In this document: in pieces, positions 16,940 to 26,515 of the stretch
Numbering within the stretch: position 1 is the first letter of the stretch
How the letters are laid out: every line of letters starts with the position of its first letter
DNA from: CAWJFP01 sp963842155
GTDB taxonomy: Bacteria > Pseudomonadota > Alphaproteobacteria > JACZXZ01
Assembly (NCBI GenBank): GCA_963842155.1
Contig: CAWJFP010000036.1
Span: 248,001-312,000, forward strand
Length of the DNA: 64,000 nucleotides
Direction of reading: 5' to 3'
The notes under the pieces: generated by a model
What the model was told of the DNA's origin: nothing
The model's database searches: none
What the model saw: only the letters and a program-made list of their open reading frames with translations
Program-made: the position numbers and the translations under genes

Positions 16940-18081
16940 GTATCGCCAATGACCGCCACGCCGTCGTGAGCCGAAAGACGGCCGAGGGACCGCACCCCGT
17001 CGTCAGCATCGGCCAGCGAAAGCGGCCGCTGGCCCAACGCCTGCGGCTGCCGCTCATGCTGGGGGTGCCGCTCCTGGCGCTGATCGTGGCCGGTTATTTC
17101 TATCTCGTCGGCGGGCGCTACGTCTCGACCGACGACGCTTATGTCCAGGCGGCGCAAACCGAGGTCAGCTCGAACGTCGCCGGCCGCGTCGCCGAGGTGG
17201 ATGTGCACGACAACCAGCAAGTCCAGAAGGGGACAATCCTCTTCAGGCTCGACGATCGTCCGTTCCGCATCGCGCTCGAGGACGCCAAGGCCCGGCTCGC
17301 CGGCGCGCGGCTCCAGATAGAGGCGATGAAGGCCACCTACCGGCAGCGTCAGGCCGATCTGCACGCGGCGCAGGACACCTTGGCCTATCAGCAGCGCGAG
17401 GCCGATCGCCAGAAACGGCTGCTCGGCTCCGGCATCTCCTCGCAAGCGCAGTTCGACCAGGCCTCCCATGCGTTCGACGTGGCCCGCCAGCAAGTGGCGG
17501 CGATGCAGCAGCAGATCGCCAACATACTCGCGAATCTCGGCGGCAATCCCGACATTCCCGTCGATCAGCATCCGAGCGTGGCCCAGGCGCAGGCCGAGGT
17601 CGATCGCGCGAACCTCAACCTCTCTTACACGATCATCACGGCGCCCGAGGATGGCACGGTCACCAAGGTCGAGCAGCTCCAGACCGGCGACTACATCAAC
17701 GCGGCGACGCCGGTCTTCGCGCTGGTCTCGGCCAGCCGGATCTGGATCGAGGCGAATTTCAAGGAGACCGAGCTCACCTACATGCGCCCGGGCCAGGTGG
17801 CGAGCGTCGACGTCGACAGCTATCCCGACAAGACCTTCACCGCCCGCATCGCCAGCTTGAGCCCGGGCACCGGCTCCGCTTTCTCCCTCCTGCCGCCCGA
17901 GAACGCGACGGGCAATTGGGTCAAGGTCGTGCAGCGCCTTCCCGTCCGCCTCGTCGTCGAGGACGGCGACGCCGCCATGCCGTTGCGCATGGGCATGAGC
18001 GTCACCGTCGAGGTGGATACGCATCACAGGCGGCCGCTCCTCGGCTTCATCGAGCGGCTGTTCGGGCTGAAGCTGGCCTAG
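16936..18081 (+). CDS. emrA: EmrA-type membrane fusion protein (HlyD family)
   Basis: The protein has 381 residues. There is one N-terminal membrane segment (LMLGVPLLALIVAGYFYLV, about residues 37-55), then STDDAYVQA, VSSNVAGRVAEVDVHDNQ (first half-lipoyl motif), and a long coiled coil (about 100-215). The second half-lipoyl/beta-barrel region follows (TIITAPEDGTVTKVEQLQ, then AATPVFALV). It links the inner-membrane MFS pump to the outer-membrane factor. It overlaps marR and is followed by emrB after one base, then an outer-membrane factor, making a complete tripartite system. Induction by a MarR ligand is likely. Confidence 0.9.
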   Translation: MSIANDRHAVVSRKTAEGPHPVVSIGQRKRPLAQRLRLPLMLGVPLLALIVAGYFYLVGGRYVSTDDAYVQAAQTEVSSNVAGRVAEVDVHDNQQVQKGTILFRLDDRPFRIALEDAKARLAGARLQIEAMKATYRQRQADLHAAQDTLAYQQREADRQKRLLGSGISSQAQFDQASHAFDVARQQVAAMQQQIANILANLGGNPDIPVDQHPSVAQAQAEVDRANLNLSYTIITAPEDGTVTKVEQLQTGDYINAATPVFALVSASRIWIEANFKETELTYMRPGQVASVDVDSYPDKTFTARIASLSPGTGSAFSLLPPENATGNWVKVVQRLPVRLVVEDGDAAMPLRMGMSVTVEVDTHHRRPLLGFIERLFGLKLA

Positions 18082-18082
18082 C

Positions 18083-19624
18083 ATGGGCGCGACCGGCACC
18101 GGGGCCGCGATGACCGCGACCAACCGCGGCTTGATCACGGTGTCGATCATGCTTGCCACCATCATGCAGGCGCTCGACACCACGATCGCGAACGTGGCGC
18201 TGCCGCATATGGCGGGAACGCTCTCGGCGTCGCAGGACCAGATCACCTGGGTGCTCACCTCCTATATCGTGGCGGCGGCGATCATGACGCCGCTCACCGG
18301 CTGGCTTGCCGGGCGCTTCGGCCGCAAGCTCGTCTTCCTCCTCTCGGTCGCGGGATTCACGGCGGCGTCGGCGCTTTGCGGCATGGCGGAGAGCCTCACG
18401 CAGATCGTGCTCTTCCGTCTGCTGCAGGGGATCTGCGGCGCGGCGCTGGTGCCGCTCTCCCAAGCGGTGCTCCTCGACATCAATCCGCCCGAGCGTCATG
18501 GGCAGGCGATGGCGATCTGGGGCGCCGGCATCATGGTGGGCCCGATCCTCGGCCCCAGCCTCGGCGGCTGGCTCACCGACGATTACAACTGGCGCTGGGT
18601 GTTCTACATCAACCTGCCGATCGGGTTGCTCGCCTTCCTCGGCATCCTCGCCTTCGTCCACGAGACCAAGCATGACGAGCGGCAGCGCTTCGATTTCTTC
18701 GGCTTCGCCGCCTTGAGCCTGGGACTCGCGGGGTTGCAGATGATGCTCGACCGCGGCGAGCTCAAGGACTGGTTCGGCTCGAGCGAGATCTGGTTCGAGG
18801 CGGCGGCGGCGGCGCTCGGCTTCTACCTCTTCCTCGTGCATACTTTGACCGCCGAGCGCTCCTTTCTCAATCGCGAGCTCATGAAGGACCGCAACTTCGT
18901 CACCGGCCTGTTCTTCATCTTCCTCGTCGGCATCATCCTCTACGCCACGCTCGCCCTTATGCCGCCGATGCTTCAGGACCTGATGAACTATCCCGTGGTG
19001 ACCACCGGCCTCATCACCGCGCCGCGCGGCGTCGGCACCATGATCGCAATGATTTTGGTCGGACGATTGGTCGGCAAGGTCGATATCCGCCTCATCATCT
19101 TCGCGGGCTTCGCCCTCACCGCGTTCTCGCTTTGGCAGATGACCGGTTTCTCGCCACAGATGGGCATGCAGCTCGTTCTCGTCTCGGGCATCGTGCAGGG
19201 CTTCGGGCTAGGCTTCCTTTTCGTGCCGCTCACGACGGTGGCTTTCGCCACCCTGGCTCCAAGGTTGCGCACCGAAGGCGCCGCGATATTCAGCCTCATG
19301 CGCAATGTCGGCAGCAGCGTGGGCATCTCGATCATCCAGGCGCTGCTGACCGAGAACACGCAAATCCTGCATGCCGCCCTCGCGGACCATGTAACGCCCT
19401 ATAACAGGCTTGCGCATCCGCCCTTTTTGCCGCACGGTCTCGATATCGCGACGAAGGCCGGGCTGGCGGCGCTGAATGTCCAGATCACCAATCAAGCCTC
19501 CATGATCGCCTATATCGACGATTACAAACTCATGATGGTCATCGCGATCCTCGCCATGCCACTTATATTGATCCTCCGCAAGACGGGCCGGCCGGGCGCC
19601 GGTCCGGCGGTCACGATCGATTGA
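18083..19624 (+). CDS. emrB: EmrB/QacA-type MFS drug efflux pump (DHA2)
   Basis: The protein has 513 residues and about fourteen membrane helices, as in the DHA2 family. Early motifs are IMQALDTTIANVALPHMAG (motif D1-like) and WLAGRFGRKLVFLLSV (motif A). ILGPSLGGWLTDDYNWRWVF is motif C with the typical WRW. It exports hydrophobic drugs or phenolics using the proton gradient, with EmrA and the downstream outer-membrane factor. A second ATG at 18110 could serve as the start, shortening it by nine residues. Confidence 0.92.
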   Translation: MGATGTGAAMTATNRGLITVSIMLATIMQALDTTIANVALPHMAGTLSASQDQITWVLTSYIVAAAIMTPLTGWLAGRFGRKLVFLLSVAGFTAASALCGMAESLTQIVLFRLLQGICGAALVPLSQAVLLDINPPERHGQAMAIWGAGIMVGPILGPSLGGWLTDDYNWRWVFYINLPIGLLAFLGILAFVHETKHDERQRFDFFGFAALSLGLAGLQMMLDRGELKDWFGSSEIWFEAAAAALGFYLFLVHTLTAERSFLNRELMKDRNFVTGLFFIFLVGIILYATLALMPPMLQDLMNYPVVTTGLITAPRGVGTMIAMILVGRLVGKVDIRLIIFAGFALTAFSLWQMTGFSPQMGMQLVLVSGIVQGFGLGFLFVPLTTVAFATLAPRLRTEGAAIFSLMRNVGSSVGISIIQALLTENTQILHAALADHVTPYNRLAHPPFLPHGLDIATKAGLAALNVQITNQASMIAYIDDYKLMMVIAILAMPLILILRKTGRPGAGPAVTID

Positions 19625-19650
19625 TCTCTAGGAGGGGGGATGGGCTTCAT

Positions 19651-21196
19651 ATGCCCCATGATGTCGTGAGAGGCGGCGGCGCGCGCTCGAGGCGTTTGCC
19701 GGCTTTCGTTCTTTGCATGAGCGCCCTCATGGCCGGCGCGCTCAGCGGCTGCGAAGTCGGGCCGGATTTCCTCGCGCCCGCGCCCCCCGAGACGAAGGCC
19801 TATACGCCCGAGGGAGAGCCCGATCTTGCCAAGCCCGCGGCGGGCGCGGCGCAGCATCTCTCCTTCGGCAAGCCGATGCCCAAGAATTGGTGGAGCGAGT
19901 TCCGCTCGCCCGACCTCGACCGCGTGATGGCGCAGGCGATCGCCGACAGCCCTACCCTCGCCGCCTCGACCGCCACTTTGGCGCAGGCGCACGAGGCCGT
20001 CGCCGCGGCGGCCGGCGGCCTATACCCGCGCCTCGATCTAGGCGCCGGTGCGTCGCGCCAGCAGATCAATCGCGGCGGCCCTGGGTTTCCAAGGCTTCAC
20101 CGTGCCCCCCTTCAATGTGTTCTCCATCGGGCCCACGGTGAGCTACGCGCTCGACGTCTTCGGCGGCACTAAGCGGCTCGTCGAGGAACGCGCGGCGCAA
20201 TCCGAATATCAGGCTTACCAGCTCGACGCCGCCTATCTCGCCTTGACCGGCAATGTCGCGACGCAGGCGATCCAGATCGCCTCCCTCCGCGCCCAATTGA
20301 AGACAATCGAGGATATCCTCGACAACGACGCGCAAAACCTGAAGCTGGTGCAGAAGTCGTTCGACGAGGGCGCCGGCACGAAAGTCGACGTGCTGAGCGC
20401 GCAAAGCCAGCTCGAGAACGACCGCACCTTGCTGCCGCCCCTGCGGCAACAGCTGAGCGTGGCGCGGCATATGCTCTCGATCCTGGTCGGCAAGGCGCCG
20501 GGCGATTGGTCGCCGCCCGATTTCGACCTGACGCAGCTAACCTTGCCGAGCGAGCTGCCGACGAGCGTGCCGTCCGCGCTGGCGCACGAGCGGCCCGATA
20601 TCCGGGCCGCGGAGGCCGAGCTCCATGTGGCCAGCGCCGCCGTGGGCGTGGCGACGGCCAACCTCTTTCCCAACATCGCGCTTTCGGCCGGGCTCTCGCA
20701 GGAGCAGACCAATCTCGGCCATCTCTTCGTGCCGCAGGCGACGGTATGGGACTTCGCCGCGAACCTCTCCGCGCCTATATTGCGCGGCGGCACGCTCGAG
20801 GCGGAGAGGCGCGCCGCCGAGGATGCCTACAAATCGGCGCTGGCGACCTACCGCGAGACGGTGCTGCAATCCTTCGGGCAGGTCGCGGACGTGCTGGAGG
20901 CGCTGGCCCATGACGAGGAGGAGATCGCCGCGCAGCGCCAGGCGGTCGACACGGCGGACGCCTCGCTCAAGCTGACGCGGCTGAGCTACGGCGCCGGCAA
21001 TGTCGGCGTCCTCCAGGTGCTCGACGCCGAGCGGCTCTATCAACAGGCCCGCATGGGCTTCGTGCGCGCCGACGCGCAACGCTACCTGGACACGACGCAG
21101 CTCTATCTGGCGCTGGGCGGCAGCGCGGTGGGCACGCTCGACGCGGGCGAAGCCCCCGAATCCTTTCCCAGCCTGCGCGCATTGATACAGCCGTGA
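19651..21196 (+). CDS. Outer-membrane efflux lipoprotein (NodT/OprM family), frameshifted
   Basis: The signal peptide ends in a lipobox (AGALSGC), followed by EVGPDF, the usual start of mature NodT-type factors. PKNWWSEFRSPDLDRVM is next. After base 20074 the frame must be corrected by removing one G. It then continues as LGFQGFTVPPFNVFSIGPTV and two TolC-like repeats with RPDIRAAEAELHVASAAVGVA and ending in LYLALGGS. The corrected length is about 514 residues. It forms the trimeric outer-membrane channel for the EmrAB pump encoded just upstream. The ATG at 19651 follows an AGGAGG at a rather long spacing of 15 bases; a later ATG at 19717 is possible. Confidence 0.82.
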
Positions 21197-21249
21197 CGCA
21201 GGCGGTCCGCCGCACCGGTCGAAATGGCGGACCGCTCCGTTGCTTCGAT

Positions 21250-21326
21250 TGGTCGGGGCGGACGGATTCGAACCGCCGGCTTCCTGCTCCCAAAGCAGGC
21301 GCTCTACCAGGCTGAGCTACGCCCCG
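21250..21326 (-). tRNA. tRNA-Pro (anticodon UGG)
   Basis: Read on the minus strand the 77 bases fold as a full cloverleaf. The acceptor stem is CGGGGCG/CGCCCCG, the D arm contains AGCCTGGTAGAGC, the anticodon stem is CCTGC/GCAGG around loop TTTGGGA, and the T arm has GGTTCGAATCC. The anticodon is TGG. The 3' CCA is encoded. It sits between the efflux operon and a dehydrogenase gene. Confidence 0.95.
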
Positions 21327-21464
21327 CGCCGCGGACCCTTCAGGCTTGTAGAGAATCGCGGCGCAGGCGGCAAGGCAAACCTCCCATTGCAGGCGGCCGC
21401 GTGTTATCTCTCGCTGCATGCTGCAATATGGCAAGCAAATGCAGCAAGCCGGGGGCGGAGGGCC

Positions 21465-22514
21465 ATGCTGATCGATCACCGTTCGTTGCGGAGCATTGCC
21501 GCAATTATCCTGATGGGCTGCGGCAGCGAGCGGGAGGAGGCGGAGCTCGTCGCCGACCATCTCGTCGAGGCGAACCTCATGGGCCATGACAGCCACGGGG
21601 TCGGCATGCTGCCGCATTACGTCAAGAATTGCCGGGCGGGAACACTGATCCCGAACAAGCGGGGCCGCGTGATCGGCGATGCGGGTCAGTTCCTGGTCTA
21701 TGACGGCGAGCGCGGCTATGGTCAGGTGGTGGCGCGCGCGGCGACGAAGCTCGCCATCAAAGAGGCGCGCAAGACGGGTATCGCGGTGCTCGCCTTGCGC
21801 AACGCGCACCATATCGGCCGGGTGGGCGCCTATGGCGAGCTTTGCGCCGCGGCCGGCCTGATCTCGCTGCATTTCGTCAATGTCACCGGGCATCGGCCGC
21901 TGGTGGCGCCCCATCGCGGACGCGACGCGCGGCTGATGACCAACCCCGTCTGCATCGCGCTGCCCGCCGCCGAGCCGGAGCGGCCCATCATCCTCGACAT
22001 GGCGACGAGCGGCGTCGCGCTCGGCAAGGTGCGCGTCGCGCAGAACAAGGGCGCTCAGCTCGCCGACGGCCTGGTGCTCGATTCGGGCGGCCGGCCCTCG
22101 ACCGATCCCGGCGTGATGTTCCGCGAGCCGCTCGGCGCTTTGCTCCCGCTCGGCGGGCATAAGGGCTACGCCCTCGCCTTCGTCTGCGACCTGCTGGCGG
22201 GCGCTGTCGCCGGCGGCGGCACGATCCGGCCCGAGAACCAGACGGCCGAGACCATCACGAACTCCATGCTCGCCTTCCTCCTCGATCCGGCACGCCTCGT
22301 CGAGCGGAGCTGGCTCGCCGACGAGATCGCGGCGATGACGCGTTACGTCACGGCCTCTCCGCCCACGGACCCGGCGCTCCCGGTACTGATACCGGGCGAC
22401 CCCGAGCGTATCGCGCGCGCGACGCGGCTGGAGACGGGGATTCCGATCGATCCCGCGAGTTGGGCCGAGCTCGCCGCGGTCGCCGGAAGTCTCGGCATCG
22501 AGATCGCCGCGTAG
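21465..22514 (+). CDS. Malate/L-lactate/ureidoglycolate dehydrogenase-family oxidoreductase
   Basis: The protein has 349 residues, typical of the LDH2/MDH2 family, whose NAD(P) fold is unrelated to classical lactate dehydrogenases. Family motifs are HDSHGVGMLPHYV near residue 45 (catalytic His), AHHIGRVGAYGELCA (second catalytic His), LMTNPVCIALP, ILDMATSGVALGKV and GGHKGYALAFVCDLLAG. The family oxidises or reduces 2-hydroxy acids such as malate, sulfolactate or ureidoglycolate. Which substrate applies here cannot be read from the sequence. Confidence 0.85.
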   Translation: MLIDHRSLRSIAAIILMGCGSEREEAELVADHLVEANLMGHDSHGVGMLPHYVKNCRAGTLIPNKRGRVIGDAGQFLVYDGERGYGQVVARAATKLAIKEARKTGIAVLALRNAHHIGRVGAYGELCAAAGLISLHFVNVTGHRPLVAPHRGRDARLMTNPVCIALPAAEPERPIILDMATSGVALGKVRVAQNKGAQLADGLVLDSGGRPSTDPGVMFREPLGALLPLGGHKGYALAFVCDLLAGAVAGGGTIRPENQTAETITNSMLAFLLDPARLVERSWLADEIAAMTRYVTASPPTDPALPVLIPGDPERIARATRLETGIPIDPASWAELAAVAGSLGIEIAA

Positions 22515-22598
22515 TCTCGGCCCGCGCCCGGCGCGCCGTTGCGGCGCCGGCGGCCTTCGAGCAAGATAGTTTTCAATCCCCATGGAAGGACGCAACCC

Positions 22599-23264
22599 TT
22601 GTCGCCACGCAGCATCACTCTCGACGATCGTATCTACAGCTATTTGCTCAAGGTTTCCTTGCGCGACGATCCGCTGATGCGGCGGCTGCGCGCGGAGACG
22701 GCGAAGCTCACCATGGGACGGATGCAGATCTCTCCCGAGCAGGGGCAGTTCATGGCGCTGCTGATCGAGCTGATCGGCGCTCGGAAGGCGATCGAGATCG
22801 GCACCTTCACCGGCTACAGCGCCTTGAGCGTCGCGCGCGCCCTCCGGCCGGGCGGGCGTCTCATCTGCTGCGACGTGAGCGAGAAATGGACTTCGATCGC
22901 GCGCCGCTATTGGCGGGAAGCGGGGGTTGCCGACAAGATCACGCTTCGTCTCGGGCCGGCGCTCGCCACCCTCGACCGCCTCGTCGCGGACGGCAGGTCC
23001 GGCGGCTTCGATTTCGCCTTCATCGACGCCGACAAGGAAAATTACCGGAACTACTATGAGCGTTGCCTCGAGCTGCTGCGGCCGGGCGGCCTGATCGCCG
23101 TCGACAATGTGCTGTGGAACGGCGCCGTCGCCGATCCGAGCGATCGGACCCGCGATACCAAAGCGCTGCGCAGCTTCAACGTTGCGCTCAAGAAGGACGA
23201 GCGGGTCACGCTCAGCATGCTGCCCGTCGGCGACGGGCTGACCCTCGCGCGCAAGCGCGGCTGA
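22599..23264 (+). CDS. SAM-dependent O-methyltransferase (family 3, caffeoyl-CoA-OMT-like)
   Basis: The protein has 221 residues. AIEIGTFTGYSALSVARAL is motif I; ICCDVSEKW, FDFAFIDADKENYRNYYE (metal-binding Asp) and GGLIAVDNVLWNGAV are the other family motifs. The start is a TTG at 22599 with GGAAGGA eight bases upstream; no ATG in frame fits as well. Such enzymes methylate catechol-like or other hydroxyl groups in a Mg2+-dependent way. It is probably transcribed alone or with the dehydrogenase before it. Confidence 0.85.
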   Translation: MSPRSITLDDRIYSYLLKVSLRDDPLMRRLRAETAKLTMGRMQISPEQGQFMALLIELIGARKAIEIGTFTGYSALSVARALRPGGRLICCDVSEKWTSIARRYWREAGVADKITLRLGPALATLDRLVADGRSGGFDFAFIDADKENYRNYYERCLELLRPGGLIAVDNVLWNGAVADPSDRTRDTKALRSFNVALKKDERVTLSMLPVGDGLTLARKRG

Positions 23265-23273
23265 GGCGCAGGC

Positions 23274-23753
23274 CTAATGGCGTTGGAAGATCGCCTGGAT
23301 CACCTTGTCGCCGGGCTTGATGCCGAGCCGCGACGCCGTGCCGCCGTTCAGCTCGAGCACCGCCAGCACGGGCTGGCCCGCGCCGATCGGCGTCAGGGAG
23401 TAGGGCACGGTGCGCTCGGCGATGCTCACGATCCGCCCGCCGCGATCGATGAAGAGCATATCGAGCGGGATCGGCGTGTTCTTCATCCAGAAGGCCACCT
23501 CCAGCGGCTCCTTGAAATCGAACAGCATGCCGGCGTCCGGGCCGAGCCGCTCGCGGAACATGAGTCCCTGCTCGCGTGTTTCCTCGGTATCGGCGATCTC
23601 GACGGTGAAATGATGCGTCTTGCCATCGGCGGCGACGATTTCGAGCGGCGAGGTCGCCAAGCCGGCCCCGGGCGCGAGACCCGGCAGGAGCGCGATCGAT
23701 AGCGCGGCGAGCAGCGCGCGGAGCGTCGCGCGGAAAGGAAAGCCCGATTTCAT
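23274..23753 (-). CDS. DUF192 family exported protein
   Basis: The protein has 159 residues with a signal peptide (LRALLAALSIALLPGLAPGAGLA). The DUF192 core is clear: TREQGLMFRERL, GMLFDFKEPLEVAFWMKNT, IPLDMLFIDRGGRIVSI and VLAVLELNGGTASRLGIKPGD. The family (structure known, biochemical role unknown) is small and usually exported. The start at 23753 was chosen because it directly precedes the signal peptide. It is convergent with the O-methyltransferase gene. Confidence 0.85.
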   Translation of the reverse strand: MKSGFPFRATLRALLAALSIALLPGLAPGAGLATSPLEIVAADGKTHHFTVEIADTEETREQGLMFRERLGPDAGMLFDFKEPLEVAFWMKNTPIPLDMLFIDRGGRIVSIAERTVPYSLTPIGAGQPVLAVLELNGGTASRLGIKPGDKVIQAIFQRH

Positions 23754-23875
23754 CGCGCGCAAGCTAGACCGTCGGTCCCGCGCTGGCAATCGCAAGCCGG
23801 CTCGACAAGAACGATTCGCGCAAGCCGGCCGGACGTCGCTTGCCTTCGCCCGCGCCGCGCCGCATTATGGATGCA

Positions 23876-23965
23876 ATCACTGGGGGGAGCCGAATGTCGG
23901 CTGAGAGGTCCCGTTGACGGGACGACCCCTGGAACCTGATCCGGCTCATACCGGCGTAGGGACAG
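23876..23965 (+). promoter_or_regulatory. TPP riboswitch (THI element)
   Basis: The conserved THI-box elements are in the right order: GGGGAGCC, GGCTGAGAGG, a variable stem (TCCCGTTGACGGGA), GACCCCTGGAACCTGATCCGG and TCATACCGGCGTAGGGA. It ends four bases before the start of the ATP-binding gene. In proteobacteria this class usually masks the ribosome-binding site or ends transcription when thiamin pyrophosphate is plentiful. It therefore ties the three ABC genes downstream to thiamin supply. Confidence 0.95.
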
Positions 23966-23968
23966 GTG

Positions 23969-24766
23969 ATGGACATTCTTCTTTCCGGCTTGACGCTTCC
24001 CTTCTCCATCGCCGTTCGCGAGGCCCGGCTGACCTATCGCGGGCGGCCGCTGTTCGACGATCTCGCCGTGACCTTCGCGGCCGGCCGCTGGACCTGCCTG
24101 CTCGGGCCGAGCGGCGTGGGCAAGTCGAGCCTGCTGCGGCTGATCGCCGGCCTGGCGCCGCCGGGCGCCACGGCGCGAATCGAGTGCGGCGACGGCGCGC
24201 CGATCGACGGCCGCTTCGCCTATATGGCCCAGCAAGACCTGCTGCTCCCCTGGCTCAGCGCCCTCGGCAACGTCATGCTCGGGCCGCGATTGCGCAACGA
24301 GCGGACGCATTCGCCCGAGATCACCGACCGGGCGCGTTCCCTCCTCGCGCGCGTCGGGCTTGCCGGCAAGGAGCGGCGGCGGCCGGCGGAGCTTTCGGGC
24401 GGCGAGCGCCAGCGCGTGGCGCTCGCGCGAACGCTCATGGAGGACCGTCCGGTGGTCCTCATGGACGAGCCCTTCGCCTCGCTCGACGCCGTGACCCGTT
24501 ATCGCCTTCAGGCGCTTGCCGCCGAGCTGCTGGTCGGCCGTACGCTGGTGCTCGTCACCCATGATCCGCTGGAGGCGCTCCGGCTCGGCCATCGCATCCA
24601 TGTCATGTCGGGGCGCCCCGCGCGGCTCGACGAACCGCTGGAGCCCGCCGGCCAGCCGCCGCGCGATCTGCGCGAGGGCAAGCTGCTCCATCTCCAGGGC
24701 GAGCTGATGTCGCGCCTCGTCGCGGCGAGCGAGGGCGAGCAGGGACGCGAAGGGGATCGGCCATGA
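23969..24766 (+). CDS. thiZ: ABC transporter ATP-binding protein (thiamin precursor uptake)
   Basis: The protein has 265 residues. Walker A is LLGPSGVGKSSLLRLI, the Q-loop AYMAQQDLLLPWLS, the signature ELSGGERQRVALART, Walker B VVLMDEPFASLDA, and the H-loop LVLVTHD. It belongs to the SsuB/TauB/NrtD group. The TPP riboswitch directly upstream, and the permease and NMT1-type binding protein downstream, indicate the ThiXYZ system that imports pyrimidine precursors of thiamin. It overlaps the permease gene by four bases. Confidence 0.9.
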   Translation: MDILLSGLTLPFSIAVREARLTYRGRPLFDDLAVTFAAGRWTCLLGPSGVGKSSLLRLIAGLAPPGATARIECGDGAPIDGRFAYMAQQDLLLPWLSALGNVMLGPRLRNERTHSPEITDRARSLLARVGLAGKERRRPAELSGGERQRVALARTLMEDRPVVLMDEPFASLDAVTRYRLQALAAELLVGRTLVLVTHDPLEALRLGHRIHVMSGRPARLDEPLEPAGQPPRDLREGKLLHLQGELMSRLVAASEGEQGREGDRP

Positions 24767-25533
24767 GGCTCGTACGGGGGCTCGTTATCGCGCTGGGACT
24801 GCTCCTCGTGTGGGAGGTGCTTGTCCGCATCACCGGCGTGCCGCCCTACATCCTGCCGGGGCCGGGCGCGGTGCTGACCCGCGCGGCACGGGATTGGCCT
24901 CTCCTGCTCCATCACGGCATGCTGACGGCCGCCGAGATTCTCAGCGGGCTTGCGCTCGGCGCGCTGCTTGGCGCGGCGGCGGCGCTCGCGATGGCCTATG
25001 TACGCGCGATCCGCCACTGGCTCATGCCGCTGCTCGTGGTGAGCCAGGCCGCTCCCGTCTTCGCCCTCGCGCCCATCCTCGTGCTTTGGCTCGGCTACGG
25101 CATGGGATCGAAGATCGCCATGGCGGTGATCGTCATCTTCTTCCCCGTCGTCGCCGCCTTCTTCGATGGGCTGCGCCGCACCGATCCCGGCTGGCTCGAT
25201 CTGGCCGCGACCATGGGCGGCTCGCGTTGGACGATGTTACGCGATATCCGGCTGCCGAGCGCGCTCCCCTCCCTGGCCTCGGGCCTGCGCGTCGCCACCG
25301 CGCTCGCCCCCATCGGCGCCGTGATCGGCGAATGGGTCGGGTCTTCGGCCGGGCTGGGCTTTCTCATGCTGCATGCCAATGCGCGGGTGCAGACCGACCT
25401 GATGTTCGCCGCGCTCTTCACCCTCGGAATCTTCTCGGTGTGCCTCTATTACGCGGTCGACGCGACACTCAAGCGGCTCTTGCCTTGGCAGCCCGATACG
25501 GATCCCGGCGAGGCGCGCGCGGAAAGGACATGA
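24763..25533 (+). CDS. thiX: ABC transporter permease (thiamin precursor uptake)
   Basis: The protein has 256 residues with about six membrane segments. The binding-protein-dependent transport motif is visible: DLAATMGGSRWTMLRDIRLPSALPSLASG (EAA loop), followed by IGAVIGEWVGSSAGLGFLML, as in SsuC/TauC. The start overlaps the stop of the ATPase gene (ATGA), and the binding-protein gene begins at its own stop, so the three are translationally coupled. Under TPP riboswitch control. Confidence 0.9.
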   Translation: MRLVRGLVIALGLLLVWEVLVRITGVPPYILPGPGAVLTRAARDWPLLLHHGMLTAAEILSGLALGALLGAAAALAMAYVRAIRHWLMPLLVVSQAAPVFALAPILVLWLGYGMGSKIAMAVIVIFFPVVAAFFDGLRRTDPGWLDLAATMGGSRWTMLRDIRLPSALPSLASGLRVATALAPIGAVIGEWVGSSAGLGFLMLHANARVQTDLMFAALFTLGIFSVCLYYAVDATLKRLLPWQPDTDPGEARAERT

Positions 25534-26496
25534 ACATGCAAGGAATTCTCGTCCCGGCTCTCCACCGGGCTGCTTGCCTTGGCGCTCGCTGCGGGCTTGG
25601 CGCCCGCCCCTGCCCTGGCGGCGGAGAAGCTCACCGTCATGCTCGACTGGTTCGTCAATCCCGACCATGGCGCGCTGGTGGTCGCCTTGGAGAACGGCTA
25701 TTTCAAGGCGCGCGGGCTCGATGTCGAGCTGGTGGCTCCGGCCGATCCGAACGATCCTCCCAAGCTCGTCGCGGCGGGCAAGGCCGACATCGCCGTGAGC
25801 TACGAGCCGCAGCTCCATCTGCAAGTGGCGGCGGGGCTGCCGCTCGTGCGGATCGGCACGCTCGTCGCCACCCCCCTCGTCACGCTGGCAGTGCTCGAGG
25901 CGGGGCCGGTCAAGACCATCGCCGATCTCAAGGGCCGCAAGATCGGCTATTCGGTGGGCGGAACCGACGAGGTGGTGCTGGGCGCGATGCTGGCCCATAA
26001 CGGCCTCGCGCTTGGCGACGTGACGTTGGTCAACGTCAATTTCTCGCTGCTGCCGGCGCTCCTCACGGGCCAGGTGGACGCGGTGATCGGCGCCTACCGC
26101 AATTTCGAGCTCAACCAACTGATGATCGAGCATCATCCCGGCCGCGCCTTCTACCCCGAGGAGGAAGGCGTGCCGCATTACGACCAGCTCATCCTGGAGA
26201 CGAGCAAGGCGAAGCTCGGCGATCCGCGGCTCAGGTCCTTCCTCGACGCGATCGAACAGGCGACCACCTTCATCGTGAATCACCCCGAGGAAGGTTGGCA
26301 GCTCTTCATCAAGAACCACAAGGATCTCGACGATGAGCTCAACCGGCGCGCCTGGGCCGACACGCTGCGCCGCTTCGCGCATCGCCCGGCGGCCCTGGAC
26401 CGTCTGCGATACGAGCGCTTCGCGCGGTTCCTCAAGGATGCCGGGCTGATCCCGAGCGTGCCCCCGCTCGAGAGCTATGCGGTCGAGGTGGAGTAA
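25530..26496 (+). CDS. thiY: ABC transporter substrate-binding protein (NMT1/ThiY), frameshifted in the signal peptide
   Basis: The mature part is intact: KLTVMLDWFVNPDHGALVVA, FKARGLDVELVAPADPND, ADIAVSYEPQLH and YSVGGTDEVVLGAML are classic NMT1/THI5-like motifs, which bind hydroxymethylpyrimidine-type compounds. The start codon overlaps the permease stop (ATGA at 25530) but is out of frame with the body. Removing one C at 25539 gives a good signal peptide (SSRLSTGLLALALAAGLAPA). As sequenced, translation from that ATG would fail. A sequencing insertion is the likeliest cause. Confidence 0.85.
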
Positions 26497-26515
26497 ACGC
26501 CCCGAAGGCGGCCGC

